From the NCBI RefSeq assembly GCF_017916325.1, contig NC_090146.1:528501-592500 (forward strand): a stretch of 64,000 bases of DNA. The letters run 5' to 3'. A program made the translations under genes and the position numbers. The stretch is from Leishmania martiniquensis (taxonomy: Eukaryota; Euglenozoa; Kinetoplastea; Trypanosomatida; Trypanosomatidae). This document shows positions 50,598 to 59,572 of the stretch, piece after piece. Under the pieces are notes generated by a model. It saw only the letters and a list, made by a program, of their open reading frames with translations, made no database searches and was not told the origin of the DNA. Position 1 is the first letter of the stretch, and each line of letters starts with the position of its first letter.

Positions 50598-51100
50598 CGC
50601 GGCGCGCTGCCGGCGACCTGGCGGTGCCTTTTCTGCGCAGCACGTACTCCCCGTTATGCGAGCAGGCGCGCGGATCGCCGCCCACGATTCTCGCAACGGG
50701 GCGGGTGGATGGGGGCAACATGGCCCCCGCTTCCCACTCAGGCTCACCAACGACGGGGCCCCAGCACCCCTGATGGGGAGTTTGTTCCCCGGCCAGCGTT
50801 CCCTTACCGCGGCAAGGACAGCGGCTACCGGCGCGTCCACCAGGAAGGAGCGGCTGCGGGGGTTGTGACGGGCAGCTGTGACGGGGCCATTCTCCTCCGC
50901 AGCACGCACACGCCGCACTCAGCGGAGAGAACGCGGAACGGAGTACACTCCACACGATGGGCAAGCACGGCTACGGGGGACGAGGGCTGGTCCTGGCCAA
51001 AAGTCTGCTTACAGGAGAAATGAGACCCGCGAGCGCAGCGAAGCCGCGGCGAGATTTGCTCCCCAAATGTGGAGGGGGGCTGTTCAAGCGCATGCGACTA
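50589..51100 (+). pseudogene. Degenerate downstream part of the TATE-like element
   Basis: Directly after the RNase H frame, another frame continues with coding sense (AGDLAVPFLRSTYSPLCEQA, then GSPPTILATGRVDGG) as far as a stop near 50771. The sequence then remains GC-rich to about 51100 with further stops and short open pieces (for example GKHGYGGRGLVLAKSL near 50957). This looks like the C-terminal part of the same polyprotein with several lesions. No tyrosine recombinase active-site motif is legible. The 3' boundary is not determined. Confidence 0.5.
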
Positions 51101-52174
51101 GCAGGAGCGTCAGCCACCTACATCACGTTCTTCTCCTCCCCTCACGCTTTCTCGTCTCACACACATCACAGTCGCCCAACAAAGAAGACATGAACCGAGA
51201 AGAGAGGAAATCAACGTTCACTGGTTGCAGCAACAGTGCACAACAGGCTGCAGTTACGAGTTCAACTGGAATCAACAAAATATCACAATCTTCCACGGCG
51301 CAGCCAACCGTTACGAGACAGACGGAAGCTTCGACGGGCGCCCTCGCTGCCGCTACCGGGGGCCTGTCAACAACCTCCTGGGCGGGCGGGTGGGCGTTTT
51401 TTCCCCGAACTATTGTGTGAAAGGTGATGGTGGCGTGGAGGGCGAGAGGGCTTCGCTGCTTCACCAGGTGTCCACCGTTTGCGTGCAGAGCACTCATGCG
51501 TGTGCAGGAGAGACGGTGGGAAACGCAGGGGGAGAGGTAGAGTCATCATCCCGTGCACACAAGGTGGCGTCCACGCGTGTCCGGTGCAGTACAGCCTGGT
51601 CGGCGAGCCGGGCCTCCGGTTCACCTCCGCCCCATCTGGCGGGGCAAAAAACGCATCGAGCTCTGTTGTCCGATTGGCAAGCGCACCATACACTACCCGA
51701 CACGCTCTAACCTCGCACGGTTGAGATTCGCGTGCCTGTGTTGGTGCCACTAAACGGCGCACGAGAGCGTTTTCCAGAAAGGTATTCGGCGTGAGTTGAG
51801 TGGCCACATTCATTTTATTCGTAGTCTGCTGCTATGTGTCAAGGACCGTTGCAGCGGACTGTCACAGCAGAGAGGCAGTATTGTTCTTCGGCAAAGTGAG
51901 CGCGGGACGCTCTCGTGGGCCTTTCAGCTGTGATGTAGCTCTCTTCCTCCTCTTGAGAGGTAGAGATACCATGAACATTATGTGCACCTTTTCGCATGTG
52001 CATTACATCCCTGTTTCGGTTGCTTTGCTGGTCCGCATTTTCTCTCCACATGCGCACTCACACTCACACGCACACACACGCACAGCCCGGGTATACAGTG
52101 CGCTCGGCTGGGCGAAATTAAGAAGTCTTCCTTGCAAACAAGCCGGACATCTATTGCGCTGCATTCACGCGCAA
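51101..52174. other. Spacer upstream of uL4m, possibly with more retroelement debris
   Basis: About 1.1 kb. From 51420 to 51730 the sequence is GC-rich and open in several frames but matches nothing I recognise. A CT/CA-rich stretch near 52040-52083 ends in ACAG with AG at 52084-52085; the first ATG after it is 52175, the uL4m start. Confidence 0.45.
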
Positions 52175-53551
52175 ATGCGACGGTTAGCTGGCGCCGTCGT
52201 GTCGTCCTCGGCACCTCTTCGGCGCTTCGTGTTCAGGGCAATGTACGACAGCCGAGCTTCAGGCGTACACGATGTGGCGCCACGAGATGAGGTCGACTTT
52301 CTCTACGAGGGACCACAGCAAGTTCTTTCAGGCGCGCATCCACTGCCGCTGTTCCACCCGGAGAATTCTGTGACTCGACCTCCCGTATCTCCGTACTTGC
52401 CGTCTCCTCAGCGGCCGCACCCGTACTTCACGGAGGAGATTCCGGAGCTGCCCCATTTTTCGACGACAAGGCCGATTGTTTATACGATGGGGACAATGAA
52501 GCAACGTATCGTGGCGCCGGTGTTCGATCTAGCAAACAATGTCAGTCATACTCGCGAGCTGGATCCGTTCATTTTTGGCATGTACCCAGAGACGGAGGAA
52601 ATGGCCAAGAACCTGAGTTACTGGCTCGTACGCTGTCAGAACTTCTCCAGCAAGTGGGACTACGAGAACCGCGAGGTGTGGCGGAAGGCAAAGAAAAACT
52701 GGCCAAACACTGGCATGGGCATGGCGCGCGTTGGTGACCGCAAAAACCATGCACACCCATGGGGTGCGCACTCCAAACCGGTGAAGCCGTGGAACCTGCT
52801 CATGCCAACTATGGATGTGAAGACGTGGAGCAAGAGCAATCGGATGCTCGTTACGCTTAAAATGCTGCAGGGAAAGCTGCAAATTGTCGAGCGGCTGACG
52901 CTGTCTGAGCCGACTCAGGAAGCGTACTTGCGGCTGTGCCGCACCATGGGCTGGGATGTGCGCCACAACGGCGGCGGCGCGCTCTTTATGGATGGCGGTT
53001 CTCGGCTGACGCCGAGCAGCGAGTACGACCGAGCCTTCTTCTTTGGTAGCTTTTTTAACGGGCGCAATAAGTTGGTGCGGCCGACGTTGCTGTGCGACGA
53101 GCCCTACGACTACAACCGCACCTCTTCGAAGGTGCGCACGAAAGGCCCAAAGGGCCAGAAAAACCCCATCCCCATTAATCGTTTCAACGCCTACGACGCC
53201 CTCACGCACGACATTCTCATTATGACGGAAGGCGCCCTCGTGCAACTGGAAGATGAGATGTACACGCACAAGCTCGAGATGCTTCCCCCTCACATCCGCA
53301 CGCAGTTGCCGGAGCGCGGATTTCTCGACAGTGAATTCCTGGGTGACGTGCCACCTGCGCTGCAAACGATTCAGATGGAGGCGGCCGCTCGCACTGAGGA
53401 GGCGGAGCAAGCAATGTACGCCCCTTACTATGATAACCCATATCACCCATGGAAGGACGAGGGTGAGGCATCGTACGCTGTGGACGCTGTCGAGGGAGTG
53501 GTGCAGCGCTTCGTCAAGTCTCGCAAGACATCGTGGAAAATGCTCTCGTAG
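52175..53551 (+). CDS. uL4m: Mitochondrial large-subunit ribosomal protein uL4m
   Basis: 458 residues with a basic, amphipathic mitochondrial presequence (MRRLAGAVVSSSAPLRRF). The centre holds the uL4 extended-loop signature region, TGMGMARVGDRKNHAHPWGA, followed by SKPVKPWNLLMP and SNRMLVTLKMLQGKLQIVER, corresponding to the G-x-G-x-AR-x-G loop, the GGG-x-x-x-GP-like segment and the ALxSAL-type helix of L4 proteins. Long N- and C-terminal extensions are usual for kinetoplastid mitoribosomal proteins. An in-frame region upstream to 51800 precedes the splice acceptor at 52084-52085, and 52175 is the first ATG after it, so that start is chosen. It would bind the 12S rRNA of the mitochondrial large subunit near the exit tunnel. 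Confidence 0.88.
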   Translation: MRRLAGAVVSSSAPLRRFVFRAMYDSRASGVHDVAPRDEVDFLYEGPQQVLSGAHPLPLFHPENSVTRPPVSPYLPSPQRPHPYFTEEIPELPHFSTTRPIVYTMGTMKQRIVAPVFDLANNVSHTRELDPFIFGMYPETEEMAKNLSYWLVRCQNFSSKWDYENREVWRKAKKNWPNTGMGMARVGDRKNHAHPWGAHSKPVKPWNLLMPTMDVKTWSKSNRMLVTLKMLQGKLQIVERLTLSEPTQEAYLRLCRTMGWDVRHNGGGALFMDGGSRLTPSSEYDRAFFFGSFFNGRNKLVRPTLLCDEPYDYNRTSSKVRTKGPKGQKNPIPINRFNAYDALTHDILIMTEGALVQLEDEMYTHKLEMLPPHIRTQLPERGFLDSEFLGDVPPALQTIQMEAAARTEEAEQAMYAPYYDNPYHPWKDEGEASYAVDAVEGVVQRFVKSRKTSWKMLS

Positions 53552-54113
53552 GGTACCCCTAACTGCAGCTACGGGAGGATGAACTGTGCCAGTTCGCCGC
53601 CCCGAGGCCCCCTAATGGCTGGTCTATGCTCTGTGGACGTGAGCGTTGTGTTTTTGCTGAAGAGTCAGTGCCGCGCACGCACACGTGAACACGAGTGACT
53701 ATGCTCACATGTGGTGCGCTCAAGCCGCTTGTTGGGGCTGGCTTTCATTTCTTTTTTTGCGCCTCGCAGTTTCCTGCATAGGAAGAGAGACAGGAAACGA
53801 GAAAAAGGACGTCGAGCCCTGTCGGCAGGCTGCGTGACCTCGGCGGCCAAAGCGCTTAGCTGCGGCGCTGCCGTTCTTTTCAAGCATACCCCCCCTTCTT
53901 CATGAGGACCCCTCTCAGCAACTAGCGGTGCGAGGACGAATGCACATCGTCGCCCCTGAAAAAGACTACGTATTTCACTTCATCTGCTAACTGCTCACCT
54001 CTCTGTATCTATGTGTCTGTGCACTTTTCTCTTCTTGTTTCAGCTGCACTCTCGGCTCATCTGTGACCCTTTTTGCGTTGACCCATGACACAGGGCGGGT
54101 GCATCACGCGATC
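53552..54113. other. Spacer with strong splice acceptor
   Basis: About 560 bases, no gene. An excellent acceptor (CACTTTTCTCTTCTTGTTTCAG, AG at 54042-54043) leads to an mRNA whose first in-frame ATG for the next protein is 54114; an out-of-frame ATG at 54085 precedes it. Confidence 0.6.
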
Positions 54114-54878
54114 ATGGCAAAAGTGACCTGCATGGTCTACTCCGGCCTTGGAGGGGCCATCTTGGTAGGCCTTCTCGGACTCGTCACTATAGGTTTCTTC
54201 ATCTCTACCTATTGCTACCGACGGGTGTGTCTGCGGGACGAGAAGCGGCCGCCGCTAGTCTTCTTGTTCGACCTGCTGAAAATGGTTACAGCCGGAATGG
54301 TGTCCTCGTTGGTCAATTACACGTTTACGGCGAAGGTGGCCTCAGCGGCGAGTGGCATTGTAGTGCGCCAGAGGCCACTCGAGGGAATCGGCTGGTACGG
54401 CGCGATCTCTTTTGCCGACGCCTTCATTGGAACCCCGGTCTCGATAGCGATCGGGCGGCTTATCAATCGAAGTTGCCAGGTGTTGGATAAACGGATGCGC
54501 AGGCCATCCCCATGGAAGGACACGATACACCAAAATATCATCTACGGCAAGTACAGCGACGAGCACGACTCCACTTGCGATTACCGCGACACCCCACCTC
54601 CTTTGAGGTGGGTGTGGTGGTACTCCCAGACTGTCACCTGGACATGGGCGTGCGTACTTGGAGAAGCTATGTCAGGTTTGCTTGTCCTATACAGCTTTCT
54701 TCTTCTGAGATCTTTGTGGAATCCGGTTGCATGGATAGCCGTCCTCATTTCGTTCTGGGGCGCCGATTGTCTCTTGAAACAGTACGTGGTGGTGATCCTT
54801 AGTCACATTGTCTTGTCATATCTCCGTCTCGCTCTGATCGACTTCTTTAATAAGTACACCGAGCACGCATCTTCCTAG
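54114..54878 (+). CDS. STIMATE (TMEM110)-family multi-pass membrane protein
   Basis: 254 residues with about five membrane segments. The pattern follows the STIMATE/TMEM110 family: a first helix (GLGGAILVGLLGLVTIGFFI) with basic residues after it, then DEKRPPLVFLFDLLKMVTAG (family: RRP-x-x-x-WFLD-x-SKQ-x-x-G), YGAISFADAFIGTPVSIAIG (family: NFLLDATVG-x-x-x-x-Y), IIYGKYSD (family: FGEYG), WVWWYSQTVTWTWACVLGEA (family: WxxQxxxYxxIMxxEK) and LLLRSLWNPVAWI. In animals STIMATE is an ER protein at ER-plasma membrane junctions that helps activate STIM1; plants and fungi have relatives of unclear role. The acceptor at 54042-54043 supports this mRNA; a GTG at 54063 is upstream in frame but ATG 54114 is taken as start. 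The ATG at 54085 makes a short upstream frame. Confidence 0.85.
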   Translation: MAKVTCMVYSGLGGAILVGLLGLVTIGFFISTYCYRRVCLRDEKRPPLVFLFDLLKMVTAGMVSSLVNYTFTAKVASAASGIVVRQRPLEGIGWYGAISFADAFIGTPVSIAIGRLINRSCQVLDKRMRRPSPWKDTIHQNIIYGKYSDEHDSTCDYRDTPPPLRWVWWYSQTVTWTWACVLGEAMSGLLVLYSFLLLRSLWNPVAWIAVLISFWGADCLLKQYVVVILSHIVLSYLRLALIDFFNKYTEHASS

Positions 54879-55445
54879 CCGCACACGTAGCACTTTGGCC
54901 TCCTGCCTGGTGATAGCGCAAGGCAGACAGCAATGACGAGAAGGCTGCACTGGACAAATGTACATACGATACTCTCCCCTACCGAGCGGCGAATGAGCAA
55001 ACAAACAAACGCTATGGGCAGAAAGAAACTAGGATGTGCTGACTGTTAGAAAAGTGAGCAGAGGTGTAGGCTGCATGCTCTCGAGGCGCCTCGATGGACC
55101 GCTGCGTCTTTTCCATGCGAGTCGGCATGTGGTCTGTGGTGCAGCGCGTTGTGATGCAACGTGGAAGGCTAAAGTAGCTAGCTCGTGGTCCTTCTTGAGT
55201 GAAGACGTGCGCACCGCCACAATCTCCTCTTCCTTTCCTCTATCCATTGCTGATATGGGCATGGGTGTGTCTCCAAACGCATTTCATGCTTGTCGCCCAG
55301 CCCGCTCGCTCCGTTCTTGCCCAACACCTCACCTCATTGCCTGCTCTGTGGGTCTGTCTACACCCCCCCCTCTTTCTCGAATGGTCTGGCCAAATAGTCA
55401 TTTTCTTGGAGCAGTCGGAATCCTCTCTCTCTTCAGTCTCGGTCG
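54879..55445. other. Spacer with splice acceptor
   Basis: About 570 bases, no gene seen. A CCTCTCTCTCTTCAG acceptor ends at 55435-55436, only 9 bases before the ATG at 55446; an earlier AG at 55412-55413 is an alternative. Confidence 0.5.
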
Positions 55446-57302
55446 ATGAAAGCTTTGGGATGTGGCCCCATCACCCGGCTTGCCAACGTGGCCGCTCCAG
55501 GTGTCTCGGCAGCTCCAGGGGCTGTCTACAACCGGGATGACTGGAACGCAGGACGCGACCTGAGTGCCGAAGAGCGGCGGTGCGGGATTCTCACGCGCTT
55601 GTGCACACTTTCCGCTCCAGCGCCGAGTAGAGGGGGATTGCCAGCTTGTGAACTGGCACCTCTGGAAGCCGTAATACGCGTCAGCTCCACCGATGCACAG
55701 GTGACGGAGGTGGACGCTGAGGGGCGCGGTGCTTTTCTCGAAAAGGCGCCGAAAGGGCGGTGGCGTAAGATCTCCCGAGCTAAGACGCTTTTGGTGGAGG
55801 ATACGGCAACGCCGTTTAGTAATCCGGAGAAGAGCTTCTCGCCGCGCGTGCAGAGCTACGGCGAGTACGTGCGGCGAATTGGAAAGCTGCCCGAAGAGCA
55901 GCCGCTTCTGCACTTTGCGATGTTTCGCGACGGGTACTCGCTCGGCTCGGTGCGCCACCGTCTACAGTATGAACTTGGGGTGCCCCACGACGGTGTCTAT
56001 CTCCACGAGCCGCCAGGCGGTTTCTTCGCGACCATCACACAGTTTGGCGTAGCCGTCGGAGTGACGCGCGAGCAGCTGCCTCACGCTTCGCGGCACTACA
56101 ACGTGCATCCCCTCATCTTTGACGACCGCAGCTATCACCCCCTCAGCGACCTTCCACGCCTCACTACCGCACCGCAGGCGTACCTGCACCGCATTCTTTT
56201 GCGGTGTGTCACGGGAGACGAAGCCGCCGTCTCACGGCGCCTAAAACGCCTCAGCTCACACGGCTTCGTCAACTACTTTGGGTTAGAGACCTTTGGTATC
56301 GGCAGTAACACCCTCTTCGACATGGCTGCGTTTCATCACCGCGACGAGCCCCATCGTTCAGTCGGCGCATATCTCCAAACCCTTGCCGAAAGTAACCCTC
56401 TGCACCATCAGGCATACCTCTCTTATGCGAATGCCGAGGAGGGCACCGTTGCAGGGGCGGTGGCGGCGTGGCTTCGGGTGTGCGAACGCGCCAAACTTCC
56501 GAGGCAGACGCGGGACATCCTCCGAAAGCTACACGGCTACCACCTCTCGCATAGTCACCCCCAGGGTGCAGCAAACACATCTATGATGGATGTGTGGTCA
56601 GCGTGTGACATGATGCCTCGCAGCACGCAAAGCGCCGCCGCGTTCGTATGGAACGCGATGGCGTCGCAGCGGCTCTTGTCACTCGGAACCCGACCAGTGA
56701 AAGGGGACCTAGTTAGCCGAAAAGACGACCACGGTACTGAAGAGATTGTGGAAATCATGAGCGACGCAGATGCCGCTCATTACACCATCGAGGACGTGCT
56801 GCTCCCCGTTCCCTGCCGACGCAGCAGCACTGGAGAGTTGCGCTACCCCACTCACCGCGTAAGTAAGGAACTGTTTGCACAGTTTGCCAAGAAGCACAGC
56901 CTCGCCTTCCTCTTCGACTTTGCCCTTGACTGTACGGCGAGTGCTGGAGCTACTGAGACAGCGTACCGCCATGTGGTGGGTCGGCCACGCCATTTCCAAG
57001 CCGCAGTCCTGCAGGACCCAACGTCGTGCGCAGCGCTCAAGAGCGAACGTTTTCTGATGCAAGAGCACCAAGCAACGGAAAGTTGGTCTCTCGATTACGA
57101 GCGGCGTGTGCGAGAGCCGTCTCCTTTCAACGTCTCGGAACGTTTTCGCGAGCGCATGCGTGGAATTAGAATGCGTCGCAGCGGCACTCACTCCGTCGCA
57201 ATCTCCTTGGTGCTTCCAGCAGGGTCATCGCCGTGGGTGGCGCTGCGTGAAGCGTTTCATCTGCACTATGGCACATTTCATGATTTGTATGGGCTAAACT
57301 GA
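55446..57302 (+). CDS. TruD/PUS7-family pseudouridine synthase homologue, catalytic Asp apparently lost
   Basis: 618 residues. TruD-family landmarks: HFAMFRDGYSLGSVRHRLQY (family: L-K-x-x-x-T-x-x-A-L), HGFVNYFGLETFG (residues 272-284; family: NYFG-Q-RFG), AAAFVWNAMASQRLL (398-411; family: SYIWN-x-x-x-S-x-R) and TRPVKGDLV (415-423). The family makes pseudouridine in tRNA and other RNAs using an Asp in a KDxxAVTxQ motif. Here the aligned segment is PPGGFFATITQ (189-199): Ala and Gln align, but the Lys-Asp pair is Gly-Gly, so the protein is probably catalytically dead. The N-terminus (MKALGCGPITRLANVAAPGV) could be a mitochondrial presequence. Kinetoplastid mitoribosome assembly uses several rRNA-modifying-enzyme homologues as structural factors, and such a role is one inference. 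Start is the first ATG after the acceptor at 55435-55436. Confidence 0.9.
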   Translation: MKALGCGPITRLANVAAPGVSAAPGAVYNRDDWNAGRDLSAEERRCGILTRLCTLSAPAPSRGGLPACELAPLEAVIRVSSTDAQVTEVDAEGRGAFLEKAPKGRWRKISRAKTLLVEDTATPFSNPEKSFSPRVQSYGEYVRRIGKLPEEQPLLHFAMFRDGYSLGSVRHRLQYELGVPHDGVYLHEPPGGFFATITQFGVAVGVTREQLPHASRHYNVHPLIFDDRSYHPLSDLPRLTTAPQAYLHRILLRCVTGDEAAVSRRLKRLSSHGFVNYFGLETFGIGSNTLFDMAAFHHRDEPHRSVGAYLQTLAESNPLHHQAYLSYANAEEGTVAGAVAAWLRVCERAKLPRQTRDILRKLHGYHLSHSHPQGAANTSMMDVWSACDMMPRSTQSAAAFVWNAMASQRLLSLGTRPVKGDLVSRKDDHGTEEIVEIMSDADAAHYTIEDVLLPVPCRRSSTGELRYPTHRVSKELFAQFAKKHSLAFLFDFALDCTASAGATETAYRHVVGRPRHFQAAVLQDPTSCAALKSERFLMQEHQATESWSLDYERRVREPSPFNVSERFRERMRGIRMRRSGTHSVAISLVLPAGSSPWVALREAFHLHYGTFHDLYGLN

Positions 57303-57761
57303 ACTCTGGGGCACCTGTGGGCGTTTTGTGTTCCGATGCGCGTCTGCTATCCTGTGCACCTCGCGGCAATCGAGATGACTAATGCCCTGCTATCTTTGCT
57401 GCAGATGCTTGCCGAACACCTTCTCCCGTGTCGTCACTGAGTGGCGGCCAGTAGCTCTAACCAGCCCAGCTAACAACGAAAAGATCCGACCCAAGACGCG
57501 CTCTTCACATGTATGTGCTCTCGTTGAGATCACCTTGGTTGTCAGTGCACCTGTTTTCAGCGCACTCGATGAGCGCGTAGCGCCACCCCACATAGCTGCG
57601 CACACGAGAGTTGCGATGCATGCCACCAATGTCTCGCCTGCGGGACCACACTTGAATCACACGCACAACCACTCTCTCTGCTTTTGTTCGCTGTACGCTC
57701 TCCATCATCTTCCCCTTCCTCCTTGGCAATCACTGTTTCCGGCGTGAACATCACGCGGCCA
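57303..57761. other. Spacer
   Basis: About 460 bases; no gene. CT-rich stretch near 57704-57740. Confidence 0.5.
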
Positions 57762-58019
57762 ATGGGGAAGCAAAAGCACACTTCCAGCGAGAATTCCATG
57801 AGCGCCGACCCAGAGCTTCGACAGCGTTTCTGTGTCTCTCTTACGAACCTGGACGGTAAGCTGGAAACCGTTGGCGGCGTTACATACCCACACCATATCT
57901 TTGGAAGCAATGTGGCGCTGCGAAATGAAGCGGGTGAGCTCCTCCTCCCCGGTGCCCACGGTGAGGTGCATGTAAAGGAGGGAGGCCGCTACACTGTCGA
58001 GCATGTAGTACCGCGGTGA
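57762..58019 (+). CDS. Small unknown protein (85 aa)
   Basis: A short open frame with good coding character: RQRFCVSLTNLDGKLETVGG, then YPHHIFGSNVALRNEAGELL and GEVHVKEGGRYTVEHVVPR. It looks like one small beta-rich domain. Two possible starts: ATG 57762 (85 aa) or ATG 57798 (73 aa). The latter follows AG sites at 57786 and nearby that are the first after the CT tract, so the shorter form is quite possible. No family recognised. Confidence 0.6.
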   Translation: MGKQKHTSSENSMSADPELRQRFCVSLTNLDGKLETVGGVTYPHHIFGSNVALRNEAGELLLPGAHGEVHVKEGGRYTVEHVVPR

Positions 58020-58438
58020 CCGCATCGGAGGCGGAGAGCGAAAAGAAAATGAGCCTTGTGCGCCTTCACCTCCCTTTTGCTGCTCTCCTTTCGTCGGATG
58101 CAGGTTCTAGCGGACGCTAATGCCCACACACGCTCACGGTCCAGAGTGACCGACCAGGTGCACCCTCATGCCGTGCCCATCTATTGATCTGTTCCCCTGT
58201 GTTGCGTTGCGCGGGGCGAGAGAGTGCCGCGTACATGGAAACTTTGATTTGGTGTGGAAATGCCTTCTGTAGCTGTACATCTTTTCATGCGGGCCATTTT
58301 TTTTGCCTTCCCCATTTCTCTCTCTGCTTCTCAACCATTCTCATTTCTCACTCAGCGCCACCGCGGCGAACGGACTTAGGTGCGGTCAGCGTGCCACTGG
58401 CTCATCTTGGCTTCCCCTTCCTTCTCCCTTTGGCCCTC
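58020..58438. other. Spacer with strong splice acceptor
   Basis: About 420 bases, no gene. A long CT/T-rich tract (about 58292-58352) ends in CTCAG with AG at 58354-58355. No ATG occurs between this and 58439. Confidence 0.6.
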
Positions 58439-59572
58439 ATGGTGCAGCCGCAGCAGCACATTGTGTACGCCATACACGAATATACGATTCCAGGAGTTCC
58501 TTTTTTACCTCTCAAGGCCGGAGACGTCGTGCACGTCGATGATGCCGCTGCCACCGGTTGGTGGCTCGGGACCAATCTCCGCGGGCAGAAAGGCCTTTTC
58601 CCCTCCACATACACGCTTCCCTATCTCTTTCCCCCTCCCACGGCGGACCTTGTGGAGGATATGCGAATGATTCTACTTGGCCACCAATTCGGTATCGATG
58701 TAGTGAGTGGCGCACCGAATCCGCTGGAGCACTCTTTCGAGGGAATCGTGCGCCATACTAGCACCTCACCGCCACCGCTTTCCCTTCTCTGCAAGCTAAT
58801 TGATGAGCACCTTCTCCAGCGTGAAGCGGCGCGGACACAGGTGATTGCGCTGCTCTCTCAGCTGATGAGAACGCGTGCGTGTGAGACTGAGGAGCAAAAC
58901 AAGGCTGTGCACAAGCTAGCCGCGCAGCACCAGCATGTCATGGCACGCTTTACCACAGTGAAAGAAGTGCATGTGGCGCTGCAAAAGACTCTGCTTGAGC
59001 TCTCAGCGCGCAAGTCTGCGTTACTGCAGGCTGACACCGTCCCGGACTGCTTGTGGTACCAGGGCTTCAACCACCTAGCTGCAGAAGCGGCCCTTGGGTC
59101 CGAGTCGCGCTCTCCAGAGGAGGCCTGGCGCTCTACCCTTAAAGAGGTAAAGGAAGTGGTGAGACGGCGAGAAGAAGAACTGACCCGCTTATCGGCGAGC
59201 TGTGCAAAACACGAGGATGCCTTTGCAGGGGCCGTGGCGTCCCTGCAGAAACGCGTTGAGTGGCGCGACCAAGGAGTGGCACGTATGCTGGCATCTTGGG
59301 CGGCGAAGGCTGACGCCGTCAAGACTGCCTACACCCTCAGAAAGGTGGAGCGCGACGCCCTCGAGGAAGCACTTCAGCTCGAGACGTCACGTCTCGTTCA
59401 CTGTCTGGAGGATGGCCAGCAGCAATTTCTGAGAGCCAAAAAGCGTTATCGCCAGCTTAAGCAAAACGCTGAAAACATTCTCATGACGTTGCAGCGCAAA
59501 GACGCACTTGACATCCTATCACAGCAAATCGCGGAGGCTGACAACGCTATTGCTACGCATCACGAGAGGTAG
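58439..59572 (+). CDS. SH3-domain and coiled-coil protein (377 aa)
   Basis: The N-terminus (about residues 8-60) reads as an SH3 domain: AIHEYTIPGVPFLPLKAGDV (family ALYDY ... L-F-x-x-GD-x), then GWWLGTNLRGQKGLFPSTYT (family GWW-x-G-x-x-G-x-x-GLFPSNYV). The Trp pair, the Gly-Leu-Phe-Pro turn and the final Tyr of the peptide-binding surface are present. The rest is mostly helical with strong coiled-coil character from about residue 120 to the end (heptads in EEELTRLSASCAKHEDAFAG, then KVERDALEEALQLETSRLVH). It might be a membrane-remodelling or scaffold protein like SH3/BAR-type adaptors, though no BAR signature is evident. The acceptor at 58354-58355 and first ATG 58439 define the start; a frame open to 58184 is upstream of the acceptor and is not used. 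Confidence 0.9.
   Translation: MVQPQQHIVYAIHEYTIPGVPFLPLKAGDVVHVDDAAATGWWLGTNLRGQKGLFPSTYTLPYLFPPPTADLVEDMRMILLGHQFGIDVVSGAPNPLEHSFEGIVRHTSTSPPPLSLLCKLIDEHLLQREAARTQVIALLSQLMRTRACETEEQNKAVHKLAAQHQHVMARFTTVKEVHVALQKTLLELSARKSALLQADTVPDCLWYQGFNHLAAEAALGSESRSPEEAWRSTLKEVKEVVRRREEELTRLSASCAKHEDAFAGAVASLQKRVEWRDQGVARMLASWAAKADAVKTAYTLRKVERDALEEALQLETSRLVHCLEDGQQQFLRAKKRYRQLKQNAENILMTLQRKDALDILSQQIAEADNAIATHHER

Noticed and set aside
51225..51725. Open frames in GC-rich sequence after the retroelement, first considered as tyrosine recombinase
   Set aside because: No Arg-His-x-x-Arg-Tyr type motif could be read in any frame.
51800..52174. N-terminal extension of uL4m
   Set aside because: It precedes the acceptor at 52084-52085 and would place the mitochondrial presequence internally.
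58184..58438. N-terminal extension of the SH3 protein
   Set aside because: Most of it lies upstream of the strong acceptor at 58354-58355, and no ATG occurs between that acceptor and 58439.
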